64,000 nt of DNA, taken from assembly GCA_963575645.1 (NCBI GenBank), contig OY754475.1, forward strand, positions 868,001-932,000, in the 5' to 3' direction. The stretch's first letter is position 1; each line of letters starts with the position of its first letter. The translations under genes were made by a program, and so were the position numbers. The notes under the pieces are model-generated. The model was not told where the DNA came from. It did no database searches and worked only from the letters and a program-made list of their open reading frames with translations. The DNA is from Xanthostigma xanthostigma (Eukaryota > Arthropoda > Insecta > Raphidioptera > Raphidiidae). This document shows, piece by piece, positions 23,041 to 34,422 of the stretch.

Positions 23041-26000
23041 GTCGTTAAAAAGCAGTATTTATACTTTTTTTAAGTAATTTTCTTTTAAAACAATAATTAC
23101 TATAATTAATAATATATAATTGAAAACACTGTAGGAAAATTATTTTTATATAGGTACCTATAGTTGTAAGAGTTTTTAAATGAGCTATTAATTAGATTTA
23201 TTTAATTTTAATTAGTCGTAATAAAATTTTAAAAAATTGAAATGTAAGCCTTACAAGTAGGGTTGCCATATCATAATCCATTAAATTTTGTATAGAAAAA
23301 TCAGAAAAGGTAAATAAATAAATATTGCTGACGTAATCACCATCTAGACCCCCCCGTCCCTCATGCTATCAAAAATAAGCTAAGCAAAGATCTCCTCTCC
23401 CCTTTGGTGCTTACTCATAAAAAAAAAATAAACCACCTCTGGTATGTTGAGGTATTAATATTATTATTACGATTGCATAAATCAAATTACCTCTGTGGCA
23501 TTAGAAAATATGCAATGCGAAGTGTAAGGTGTGGAAAATGTATCTATAAAAGTTTAAACGGAAAGCTATAATATCATGTAGGGTTACCATTTTTTGTATT
23601 TGACCCAACCCGGATACTTTACCTAGTTGTATTACGTGAATGTATGTTAATTGGCCGAGCGAGCAATGTTTCGTTTTAATTTCGTTTGGCATTTCCTGCC
23701 CGGTCCCATTGGCCCACTTCTGCTGGGATATATCAAACAACTACCCAGTGACTGGAAAAATCATCAGTTACATGCCTCGAAGTATCCGTGTCTTCCATAC
23801 GAACGATCCGGACAAAATTCGTTAGGCTCTAAGTAAATGTCCTCTGATTTTTCTATACGTGATTGAAATTTAAAAAACTAAACTTTTACAATTAAGAAAG
23901 GCGAATCCTTGAAGTCTTGATTTAATTGGCAGACTAATGATCGGAAAATTGCTGTAATAACTAAATTAATATATTAATTTTATTTACAAAGTAATTATTA
24001 TGAATGGAGTCTACAAATAAAATTTCAAAATGGCAACCTGAAGCAGTGTAATAAAATCATTTATTGCCTACCTTTCTAGCTAACCAAATAAGACATCGCA
24101 GACTTTTTCTTTCTGTAACTCTAGTAAATTGGAAAAATATATTTTGAAAATCGTTTTTAGAATTTTTCTTTAAATAATCTCAGGAATTGACGGTCAATCT
24201 TTTATTTACTGTTCTGTAGTTAGAACAGAAAATTAAGACATTCTGTTTTTTATTGGTTTTTTTAACATCGACATTAACGGTGGTATGGTGTGATTTGAAT
24301 TTAACAAAGTGTGAATTTATGAGTCATAAATTAAGGATTTTCGAAGAGGTGTTTCGCCCACCGTCATAAGTTGATATTGAAATTATTCAGTGACAATTTT
24401 GAATTATTAATGGTTACAACATTCTCATAGCAGATGGTCACGTCATCAAATTTTTTAATAAGCTACAACGTATTTTATACAAATTGCCGCCAGAAGGCTA
24501 CGAGAGGTAATACCAATTTAAAAGATAACGTTCTCCACGGATCAACAAAGTGGCACATACGCTATTTAATTATTTATTATCAATTTGTTTTGTCGTAAAG
24601 ATATGTGTAAGTTGCATTGATATTTTTGCAATCTATAGTGACAATTTTTCCAAGGGTAGAACGGATTTTCATAAAACTAAACGCTACACAGTTTATGGAC
24701 GACCCCTAAGTATTACATCGAAAAAATATAATTAATCGTTGGTGTAGGCATTAAGTACCTACATCCAAAACTGTTGTTTTTGAATATTTAATCCGAAGTT
24801 ACGTAACTAAAGCTTCTTTAACCAAGAACTGTACTTCGCATGACATGACTTATTACAGTAATGTTTTTTCAGTTACATTTATTAGAGAAAATTTATTGCA
24901 TTCGTGGGATCTTGTTGATATTTCTGGTTTTTTAGATGCAAAAAATGTGGGTCAAATAAGATAATATAATGTTTTTAAATGTTTTTAAAATGAGCAAAGC
25001 ACGATATTTTACGGCTAAAGAGAAATAAATCCAAACGTCTGACGAATACGGAGAACAAGAGGAAATCTATCATTATCAAATTATCGATGTTTATTTTGAG
25101 TTATTGCTCGATTAGATCGTTAAATAATATCGATTATTTTTTATATATCGCTCGTGCAAAAACTTACACTTGCATTCTGCAAGCGAAACTCACGTTGAAA
25201 TGCAAACACGAGTCGACTAAAATAAGCGCTCTAGAATCTATGAGTTGCTTCGACAACTCTGACGATAAGAAAGTATTTTAAAACATAAGCCTTTTCCATA
25301 ATTTAAATATAATGTTTAAAAAACATTTCGTACTCTTCTTGTTCAAGTGACTTTTACTATAGACTTGTTGCAGATAAATTTCTTTTAAATAGATAAATGT
25401 TTTCGATAAGTAGAACGGTGATTTATTTGATTGCACCAAATTTTGAAGATGTTACATAATTTAGTTTCTTTCTATATTTTCCAATTAGTTTTTGTTACGA
25501 CTTAATAGTAGTGTTCCGCAGCCAAATTGCTTGAGGACGACAATTTTGATGATTGCGTAAGACTTGACAGACGCGACTTATCGACGATTTAAAATATACT
25601 AAGACATTCCTCTGTGTCAATCTTTACGCATTAATAAAATTTGTCAGTCTGAAAGTTTTGAGGTTTCCTTCATGACTTCGGCACAGATACTTACAGAATA
25701 TTGTTAAAGATGAGTATCTAAGCTAACGCAACAACAGGTAGTGATTAAAAATTCAATATTTAATTTAAAACATAATATTGCTTAATGTGAAAGCGCTTAA
25801 CTAATAATTTTTGAAAAAAATTGAAAAATGTAGTCTTTAAAAGTCAACTGGAAGCAGGTCTTCGAAATTACAAAATCCACTTTAGTTTCTCTTTGCCACA
25901 GATTTGAACAATGATCTATGCACCGGAACAATAATATGAAGCTTCTCACAGGGATGGGTAAGAACGGGAAGAATAATATCCCTTTGTTTAATCGAAATCA

Positions 26001-26093
26001 AAACATGCGATGGCCTTCGCCTAATCTTGCCAGCGCCAAATACATTAATGGATAGCTTTAGTTTTCTCACTGTTGACGTTAAAAAAATATAAA

Positions 26094-26462
26094 GACGGGT
26101 TGCACTCCGGGAGTGCCGGCAGAAGTGAAAACTTGAATATTAACGTCTTAATTTTTTGCATTTAGAAGCATTGTTTATTTACTTGTAAATAAAATGGTTT
26201 GTATCATAGATTGCATTTTTATGTACGATATTTCAACGCTAGATGTTTAACGTTGTATAAAAAATAAAATGGTTTGTATCATAGATTGCATTTTTATGTA
26301 CGATATTTCAACGCTAGATGTCTAACGTTGTATAAAAAGTATCTGGCAATTACTATCACTTAGAGAGTCTCACTCAGTTCTTACTTTTCCTGACGCGAGT
26401 TTAACATTTTTTACCCATTACAAAAAAAGTGTACAACGCCGCTAAAGAAGTTTTCACTTCAA
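26094..26462 (+). mobile_element. Helentron-like non-autonomous repeat, copy B
   Basis: Starts GACGGGTTGCACTCCGGGAG and ends GAAGTTTTCACTTCAA. A unit of about 75 bp (AAAATGGTTTGTATCATAGA...) is tandemly duplicated inside near 26190-26340. Opposite orientation to copy A. Confidence 0.75.
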
Positions 26463-26474
26463 AAATTTTTTTTT

Positions 26475-26655
26475 AAACAATGTCACTGTCGGAACTCATA
26501 ATCCGAATCTTCCACTATCGTGGCGCATGAATTATCATTTACTCTCCTATGACACATCCAAACAAACGTTTTCTATATATTAAAGCATATTTGTAACTAT
26601 TTCCCACATCACGCGAGAGCTTAGTTAACGCCAGACATGAAATTTTTCAATAGCA
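26475..26655 (-). mobile_element. SINE-like repeat copy
   Basis: Shares TGTCACTGTCGG, a CGTGGCGCA block, CACGCGAGAGCT and TTAACGCCAGACATGAA with 34966-35130, in the same order. Confidence 0.55.
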
Positions 26656-27497
26656 AAAGTTTTGGGTAAAAAATGATGTGGAATTATAAGTCAATCAAAA
26701 CGATGCTAGCAGCGCCCTCCGGTCTATGAATCTTCTGGATTTATACTGACTTGACTAAAATGGGACGACAGTTTTGTGTGACATAACGGTTACTTGAATT
26801 TGATTACCCGATTCGTTCGCTAAAAACTGACCATCCTTTGATCCGAATGCAGAGTTGCAGACTGCATTTAGAAACACACCTGAGAGCCGGCGCAGTTGCC
26901 AACCGCGTAACAAAAAAATGCAAAGGTTAAATGGTTCGATAAGGTTGCGTTGTGCATGACAGCCGACCGCGACCGCCGGTTTGGTATCCTTTAACGGGGC
27001 ACAACAATTATTATTATGTCATCCGTGATAAAATAGCCGAGATCGTAAGAATGTCGTTGTTTATACGGTATTATTAAACGATCGTCTACTACAAATTATC
27101 CCTTCTTTGCAGGCTTGATGAAGGTAGCAATTGGATTTTCTTACAAAGCCCAAACTACTCTGCCTTTAAAATCGGCTCATCGAAATTTAAAAATGTATGT
27201 GGACAAAACTTTTCCAGTGTCGGATAACAAAACTTTAAAAATTACGAAATAAAATAATTCTAAGAAAATCATATTTTCTAGTTAGTGGTGCTTCACCTTG
27301 TTTCTACGCTCATGTTTTAATAAATGGATAATAATTATTACATGTATTTGTCCTATTATACCATCGTATAAGCCTATAATTTCACATAATAGCAATAATT
27401 TATTATATTATAAATAAACAATTGATTGAACTATTAGTTATATACAAATTGTTATTTTATTATTCACACGGACATCATAATCAACAACGACGAACAA

Positions 27498-27835
27498 ATT
27501 TCATTGCCAAGAAAGTCTGCAGAGAATGTAGATGTTTGTAAATATTTTCGAGTAATTGATTCGATTTATTGGATATCGAAATTTCATTGCCAACAAAAAG
27601 TCTTCAGAGAATGTAGATATTTGTAAATATTTTCGAGTAATTGACTCGATTTATTGGATATCGAAATTTCATTGCCAAGAAAAAGTCTTCAGAGAATGTA
27701 GATGTTTGTAAATATTTTCGAGTAATTGACTCGATTTATTGGATATCGAAATTTCATTGCCAAGAAAAAGTCTTCAGAGAATGTAGATGTTTGTAAATAT
27801 TTTCGAGTAATTTACTCGATTTATTGGATATCGAA
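27498..27835. repeat. tandem array of four about 85-bp units
   Basis: Units begin at about 27498, 27581, 27666 and 27751 with ATTTCATTGCCAA and end in GATTTATTGGATATCGAA. They differ by only a few bases. The array ends about 680 bp upstream of the tandem ZAD genes. Confidence 0.9.
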
Positions 27836-28511
27836 CTGTTTGCTTCGTCTGAACAGTAAATCTTTTTTCTGATTTCCGCTGTTGGTTGTTTGTGCCTCGT
27901 ACTAGTAAGTCCCGCCGTGAAGAAGGCTTAGTGGATACATTGAAATTCGTTCATCACGTCTTTTCGCAGTGCCTCGGCGTTTCGAAACTGTCTTATTTCA
28001 TTCTACCGAAAAATGGAAAACCGGATAATCCAATAAACAATGATTCCATTAACCTTTTTACCACGCATTCAATTAAAGCGTTTTTTTCCCTTTAAACGTA
28101 GAAATTAAAGTTCAAATATTCAAGAGTACAGAAAAGGAAATAACATCTCACTCCCACCTTGAAGAATGAGTCGACATCAAAAGAGTACATTGTCGATGTT
28201 GTTCAAACAATTAATTGATTGTTACGATTGAACTAAAAAAGAAATGAACAGTCACATATCGTTGCCGATATTTGCTCATCTGCCAAAGACTTGTCAAGGC
28301 TCTTTTACAATTAATCAAAGAAAGGGATCCGTCACTTATAAATGGCAATTATGTAAATCATCGCAGATGAAAGACATTTTATTTTTATTACACAATAAAA
28401 CTTTGTTTTACAATCGTTGACCTGTGATTGTTGTCATTAAAAAACTGATGGCTATTCCAATTTCCAAATCATTGAGCCATTTATAATTCCCTTTTTTATT
28501 TATCCAAAGAA

Positions 28512-30259
28512 ATGGATAACTCAGTACCTGTACTTAATTCCAATACAATTTGCCGAGTGTGTCTTATCAACGTGGAAGAATTAATAGAAATTTTCTCGAT
28601 ATCTACCAAATTCGAAGCGTATGTCGCAGACGTTATCATGGCGTGCGCGCCCGTTCAGGTAGGAAGAAAGCTCGTTGTATTTCGTACGTCGGTATCTCAA
28701 TGTAGATTTAATCAAGCAGAATAATGATTACGAAAAAATTATAGATTTCAAAAGACGACGGACTGCCCACTGTGATTTGTCAACCGTGTCACAATCAACT
28801 GGAAGCGGCTCATCGCTTTCAAAAACTTGTATTAAAATCTGAAAAGATTTTGTTGGAAAAACTGCAAGATTTTCTTGCCGGTCGCAAACAGGGGTCGTTA
28901 AGAAGTTCGAGAAAGAACACAGTCAGGTGGGATTCGTACAGTAAACAAAGCGCAATCAAAGTAGAGTTGGATCCTTTAGAACTGCAAAATGTAGAAACAA
29001 CAAACACGTACATTGAAAATACAATAAAAACTGAAAATGATAATTTCGAAAGCAAAGGTTTTTCTCCAAACAGCGACACTGACGAAACAAATCAAAATTT
29101 CACAGAGTTCGATAATTTACCGTTGGCAGCTCTGAAAATCCGTAAAAAGCAATGCTGTGGAGAAACATTCATTGACTTAGCGAGTTTAAAGAAGCACAAA
29201 CGCAATCACAATAATAAAAAATCACACAAGTGTGAAGTTTGCGACAAGTCCTTTACGCGCCGAAATGATTTGATCGGCCATAAACGTGTCCATTCCGACG
29301 AGCGGCTGTACCAATGCGACGTTTGTAAAAAGTGTGTAAAAAATCAAGCAACTTTGAAATCACACAAACGAACTCACACCGATAAAAATCGTTATCGCTG
29401 CAAAGTTTGCAACAAAGGTTTCGTCGATTCTTACAGCTTAACAGTTCATAATCGTGTCCATACAGGCGAGAAACCGTATGAGTGTAGTGTTTGCAATAAG
29501 AAATTCACGTCTTCGTCGCGTTTGTCCCAACACAAAAAGTGTCATACGGGAGAGAAACCGTACCAGTGTGATATTTGCAGCGAACAGTTCAAAGACTCGA
29601 GCTATTTGAAAATACACATTCGAAGACATACCGGAGAGAAACCGTATCAGTGCGAAGTTTGCAGCAAACGTTTCACTGCTCCGTGCAATTTGAGCGAACA
29701 CAGGCGCATTCATGCGGACAAAAGAGATTATGTTTGCGACATTTGCAACAAACGTTTCACCACTTCTAGCAATTTGAGCGCACACAAACAGACGCATTGT
29801 AGTGAGAAACCTCACGTGTGCGATATTTGCGGCGAACGTTTCATTCGCATCAACAGATTGAAGACGCATAAAGCTAAACATACCGGCGAGATTCAGTGTG
29901 AAGTTTGCAAGAAGAGCTATTCGAGTTACAACGCTTTGACTATCCATAAACGACGGCATACAGGTGAGAAACCGTACCAGTGCGAACTGTGCAGCAAACG
30001 GTTTCCGGATTTCAGCGGACTGTTCGTTCATCGACGGTTGCATACCGGGGAGAAACCGTATCAGTGTGAAGTGTGTAGTAAACGGTTTGTCAGTTCAAGT
30101 CATTTGACTAGACATAAACGTGTACATACCGGGGATAGACCGTTCAAGTGTGATATTTGTAAAGAGACATTCATGTGGTCGGGCGCTTTTAAAACGCATA
30201 AATTAAAACATTTGCGGGAAGAAGATCCGGTTAATTCAAAAAGTGAATTGTTATATTAA
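28512..30259 (+). CDS. ZAD-C2H2 zinc-finger protein, first of a tandem pair
   Basis: Exon 1 is 28512-28658 (49 codons, CAG|GTAGGA) and exon 2 is 28745-30259, giving 553 residues. The ZAD cysteines are ICRVC in exon 1 and ICQPC in exon 2. After a linker containing IKVE (SUMO-type consensus) come one odd finger (QCCGETF...HKRNH, with the two cysteines adjacent) and twelve canonical C2H2 fingers at about residues 185-543, many joined by TGEKP linkers. That pattern predicts sequence-specific DNA binding in the nucleus, with the ZAD mediating dimerisation. The next gene, 364 bp downstream on the same strand, is a close paralogue. Differences between the two fall partly in finger helices (for example TAPCNLSEH versus TASGNLSEH), suggesting different targets. 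Only ATTAAA at 30371 is seen as a poly(A) signal. Confidence 0.94.
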
Positions 30260-30381
30260 TTCAGAAATATATATTCTATTAATAATTTATAGTTTTTTTT
30301 TTTTTGTAAATATTATAATATATGAATTTTTGCTTTGATGCATATTTTTTAATGTTTAAAATAATTATAAATTAAACATTA

Positions 30382-30621
30382 CTCTAGGTACGAGAAAAAA
30401 ATATCCATTGAACCCTTTTTTTGTTGTTTCAAATTTTGAAGTAAATTATGTCGAAATTCGTGTGCCTTGAGTACGACTTTTTCTACGTCAATTTTTGACG
30501 TATACAGGCGTCTTTTATAACGTTTTTGTGTTACGGCTTTCATTAGAGCATTGTTTGAGGAGCGCTTCAAGTATTTAATTGTTAGATTTTTTGAAGGCTG
30601 TTTAATGTTATTTAAAATCAA
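30382..30621 (-). other. short antisense open frame between the tandem ZAD genes
   Basis: A minus-strand frame of 80 codons fills most of the gap between the two zinc-finger genes. Its first ATG lies inside it and gives about 54 residues (MKAVTQKRYKRRLY... ending FFSYLE), basic and free of low complexity. It matches no family I recognise and has no visible promoter. It could be a small gene, the last exon of a divergent transcript, or chance. Confidence 0.2.
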
Positions 30622-30623
30622 AT

Positions 30624-32414
30624 ATGGAGAAAACTTTACCGAATTCGAACAGTATTTGTCGAGTATGCCTGATTAAAGACGAGCAGGTTATTGAGATTTT
30701 CACAGTATCTTCGAAATTTGGCATAGATGTAGCAAATGCGATTATGGAGTGCGCGCCTGTGCAGGTAAGGAGCAGACACAAATCCGTCTAACACAAATGT
30801 AAACGAATAGCTATTTTTGAATTAAAATCTTTGTAGATATCGAAAGAAGATGGATTGCCAACTGTAATATGTCACTCGTGTCATAATCAACTGGAAGTGG
30901 CCCATCAGTTCCAAAAATTAGTATTAAAATCCGAAAAGATTTTACTAGAGAAACTCCATGACTTTTTGGTAGCTCACAAAGAACAAAATTCATACTACGA
31001 AGTGAAACAAGACACCGTTAAAATAGAATTAGACCCGTTAGACACACGCTCTGACATTTCTGAGGATTCTTTCGATAACTCGGAAACAACTTTTCATTCG
31101 AAAATTATAACAGAAAACGGTAACGTGGAGCCACCGACTCATAAAAATGCCGACGACTGTATCTTTGCTGAAACAGATAACTTACCGTTGGCGACACGAA
31201 AAAACAACATAAAACGCTTTCAGTGTTGCGGAAAACGTTTTCCAGATCTGCGAAGTTTTAAAACTCACAAATCAATCAAGCATAAAAAACAATATCAGTG
31301 TAAAGTGTGCGGTGATTTTTTTTCGCATTCCAGCGATTTAATCGCTCACAGACGTTCGCACTCGGCTACGAAAAAAACGATTCATAACCTCAAACGTAAG
31401 AACAATTCGTATAAGTGTGAAGTTTGCGATAAGTGTTTTTCGCGTCGCTACGACTTGGTCAAACACGCGTTTATTCATTCAGAAGACCGGTTGTACCAGT
31501 GTGACGTTTGCAGCAAATGTTTTAAGAGTCAGACGACGCTGAAATCGCACAAACGGACTCACGCCGACAAAAACCGTTATCGCTGCGAAGTGTGCAACAA
31601 AGGATTCGTCGACATTTACAGTTTGAACGTCCACAATCGTATCCATACGGGTGAGAAACCGTACGAGTGCAACGTTTGCAATAAGAAATTCACGTCTTCT
31701 TCGCGCTTGTCTCAACACAAACGTGCGCATACCGACGAGAAACCGTACCAGTGTGATATTTGCAGCGAACAGTTCAAAGACTTGAGCTATTTGAAAATAC
31801 ATATTCGAAGACATACCGGAGAGAAACCGTACCAGTGCGAAGTGTGCAGCAAACGGTTCACGGCTTCGGGTAACTTAAGCGAGCATAGACGCATTCATAC
31901 CGGTAAGAAAGATTACGTTTGCGACGTTTGCAATAAAGGTTTTACGACTTCGAGAAGTTTGTGCGCGCACAAAAAAACGCATTCGAACGAGAAGCCTCAC
32001 AAGTGTGACATTTGCGACGAACGATTCATTCGCATGAACAGACTGAGGGAACACAGAGCTAAACATACGGGCGAGATCCAGTGCGACGTTTGCAAGAAAA
32101 GCTATTCCACAAACAACGCTTTGACAATTCATAAACGTACACATACCGGTGAGAAGCCGTATCAGTGCGAAGTGTGCAGCAAACGGTTTTCGGATTTCAG
32201 TTATTTGTTTATGCATAGACGTCACCATACAGGTGAGAGACCGTATCAGTGCGAAGTATGCAGCAAAAGATTCGTCAGCTCTAGTCATTTGACGAGACAT
32301 AAACGTGTCCATACTGGAGAGAAACCGTTCAAGTGCGAGGTGTGCAAAGAGGCTTTCATGTGGTCGGGATCATTTAAAACGCATAAATTGAAACATTTGA
32401 AAGAAGGAGAGTAA
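30624..32414 (+). CDS. ZAD-C2H2 zinc-finger protein, second of a tandem pair
   Basis: Exon 1 is 30624-30764 (47 codons, CAG|GTAAGG) and exon 2 is 30837-32414, giving 572 residues. The ZAD pairs are ICRVC and ICHSC. The linker carries VKIELDPLD, parallel to IKVELDPLE in the upstream paralogue. Fingers at about residues 175-568 comprise one adjacent-cysteine finger (FQCCGKRF) and thirteen canonical C2H2 fingers, one more than the neighbour: YQCKVCGDFFSHSSDLIAHRRSH followed by a basic spacer is extra. High similarity to the first gene, the same exon junction and the same strand show tandem duplication. A probable nuclear transcription factor. AATAAA at 32470 lies 56 bp past the stop. Which of the two keeps the ancestral function cannot be told. 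Confidence 0.94.
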
Positions 32415-32469
32415 ATAATAAACAAAATGAACTAGTCTAACCTCAAACTAATGAATTATTTGTACAGTA

Positions 32470-32475
32470 AATAAA
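32470..32475 (+). terminator. poly(A) signal of the second tandem ZAD gene
   Basis: AATAAA lies 56 bp after the stop, with a second AATAAA about 30 bp further on. Confidence 0.6.
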
Positions 32476-33333
32476 ATATCTTTAATATATTGTATGTAAT
32501 AAATGGTTGTTTTAAAATATACTCTAAAGAAAAGGTTTTTATTGCATATAAATGTTTACATTAATTTGTTTTTTTTTCGTCGATGAAGACTGAAATCTCT
32601 CAAAACTTTTTTGTGAAGAGAAAAAATTAGGCGTAAGCTCGACAAACCACGAACACGGATAAAACGGGTTTTATTAATCGGGACTTTACTGTATACATAA
32701 GTCCAGTTAAAACCCAGCCAAAGTGATTCAATTCGGGCCTCGCGTAACGTCAGCCCTCTTACAAATGATTTTGATCAACATTCCGTTTCCCGAACCGGTG
32801 TCTGCATTTTTTTAATCATACGCTAAATTAAACAATGCGAAACAACTTCAGCGTGTGATCGAAAATGAAATTATTACATGATTAGTTATATTTTAATGTC
32901 AATTTATCACCTGCTTCTTTGTTAGTCAACCCATAAATATCATCTGCATAATTGCCAACACCGCTCTTATGTATTGATTCGCCCATATGACGGTCTCTCT
33001 CTCTCGTAAAAATACGCGAAGTTACTAATATACTGACCTTTTGCTTTATTCGCAAGAAGAATCCCGTTTTTTTAAACCATTCTAAAGGACTTCACAGACA
33101 TTGATACTTCAATAAGCTGTACAAGGTAGAGAATGCTAAGCGGCATCTCTTGTGAGATTTGGTAAGATTGTGTGGCACTCCTCTACCCCTCATGTGAGAC
33201 CCAATTATTTTTTAAATAATTCAATGAATTAAAAAGTTAAAGTAAGATTTTCATCGACCCCCCTTCCTTTATTTGGGATATTTTGCCGGACTCCTCACCT
33301 CGTGACTACTTGCTATAAGCAAACTCTCTAGTC

Positions 33334-33887
33334 CAGGGATCGGCAACCTTGTGAGCCAAAAGTTACAATTTATAATATTTCACAGTTTTTAAAGAGCCAT
33401 TAAACATTTTCGTTTCAGTATTATACTGCCGTAAAAAGGCAAAAGGCAGTGACCAACTAATAAATTTGAGTAAATCAAGATTTACTAAAAATGTATTGAC
33501 CGTTCAGAATTTTAGATTATGGAAACCAAAACATGGGGGAAACATTTTTTAAAGACAATAAAATTATTGCTGCAGCACTTACTGCCGTCGTTGGTTTCAG
33601 TATGAACTCATTTTTTAACAAATGTCACTTACTGCCCTTTGCCTTTTTAGGGCAGTATAGTATTTGCTTATATAGGTATAATATATATATCCGAGGACGA
33701 CACGTCGCGACGGGAGCGGTGCGGGTGAGACTCGAGTGGAAATGGCTGAGAGATAGACTGCATGGTACTCAATCAAGGATCGATTGGACGATTTTTAAGG
33801 GTTTATATAATAAAATAGTTATTTTTTGCGTATGGAACTGGAGAGCCGCAACTTTACAACAAAAGAGCCGCAAGTTGCCGACCCCTG
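33334..33887. mobile_element. hAT-type MITE
   Basis: The 554-bp element has ends CAGGGATCGGCAACCTTG and CAAGTTGCCGACCCCTG, flanked by the exact 8-bp duplication CTCTAGTC. The open frame inside it (from 33533) is not a transposase. Confidence 0.9.
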
Positions 33888-34281
33888 CTCTAGTCAATCC
33901 GCAATCGTAATCGATAGAGAAATGTTTGAGCTTGTGTGACGTCCTTTAGTCAACAATCTAATATCTCACCTTTAGCATAATATCGCATCACATTTTATAA
34001 AACTGATATACATAACACTGGCGGATTATCCAATGAATGAAATATTACAATATGAAAGAATGCGATGGAGCTGTGCATTTGTCCGTAGCATTGTGGGGAG
34101 ACGAACTCACAGTCTAAACTCGCCGAAGTCCCACCCATCCCGACGAACATATCTAATAAAGATGAACCCCCGCGCGCTGAAGAAGATGCACAATTCGCTA
34201 GGAAGGGCGTAATAATGATATAATCGTCTTCTTTTTCTTCTTCTTTCTTCTTCGGATGAATTGTTAACCGATCGAAAATAC

Positions 34282-34290
34282 TATATAAAG
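34282..34290 (+). promoter_or_regulatory. TATA box of the first RR-1 cuticle gene
   Basis: TATATAAAG lies about 140 bp upstream of the ATG. It is followed by ACAACCGAACC and ATCAAAC sequences of the kind seen at insect cuticle gene starts. Transcription would begin near 34312-34320. Confidence 0.75.
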
Positions 34291-34422
34291 ACAACCGAAC
34301 CAGCTGACAATCAAACAATCGAACGCAAGATTTTGTTTTGTTTGTTGAGACGTTTCTCGTTTGTTATTTTTGGTTTTTGTGTTTTGTTTTATTAACTTTG
34401 GATTATCGGCATTTATTTCAAC

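Larger units (their letters stand above)
22713..28511. other. gene-poor region between the YGVP gene and the ZAD pair
   Basis: Contains repeat ends near 22535 and 22894, the Helentron-like copy B at 26094, an SINE-like piece at 26475 and an 85-bp tandem array at 27498. A non-repetitive, less AT-rich block at 26870-27060 could be regulatory. Open frames here (for example 25882-26070 minus) match nothing I know. The promoter of the ZAD pair should lie just before 28512, but no motif stands out. Confidence 0.6.
32415..34281. other. intergenic region between the ZAD pair and the first cuticle gene
   Basis: Holds the 3' UTR of the second ZAD gene, a hAT MITE at 33334, and the cuticle gene's upstream region with a CT-rich tract (34230-34256). 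No other gene seen. Confidence 0.6.

Noticed and set aside
27498-27835. CRISPR-like array
   Set aside because: The whole about 85-bp unit is repeated with no variable spacers, and the DNA is from an insect.
29438-30043. 201-codon antisense frame opposite the first ZAD gene
   Set aside because: It is the reverse complement of regularly repeating zinc-finger codons; the repeat period keeps stops out. Same for 31479-31814 and 31875-32312.
33533-33910. 125-codon plus-strand frame
   Set aside because: It spans the right end of a hAT MITE and runs through the target duplication; not a transposase.
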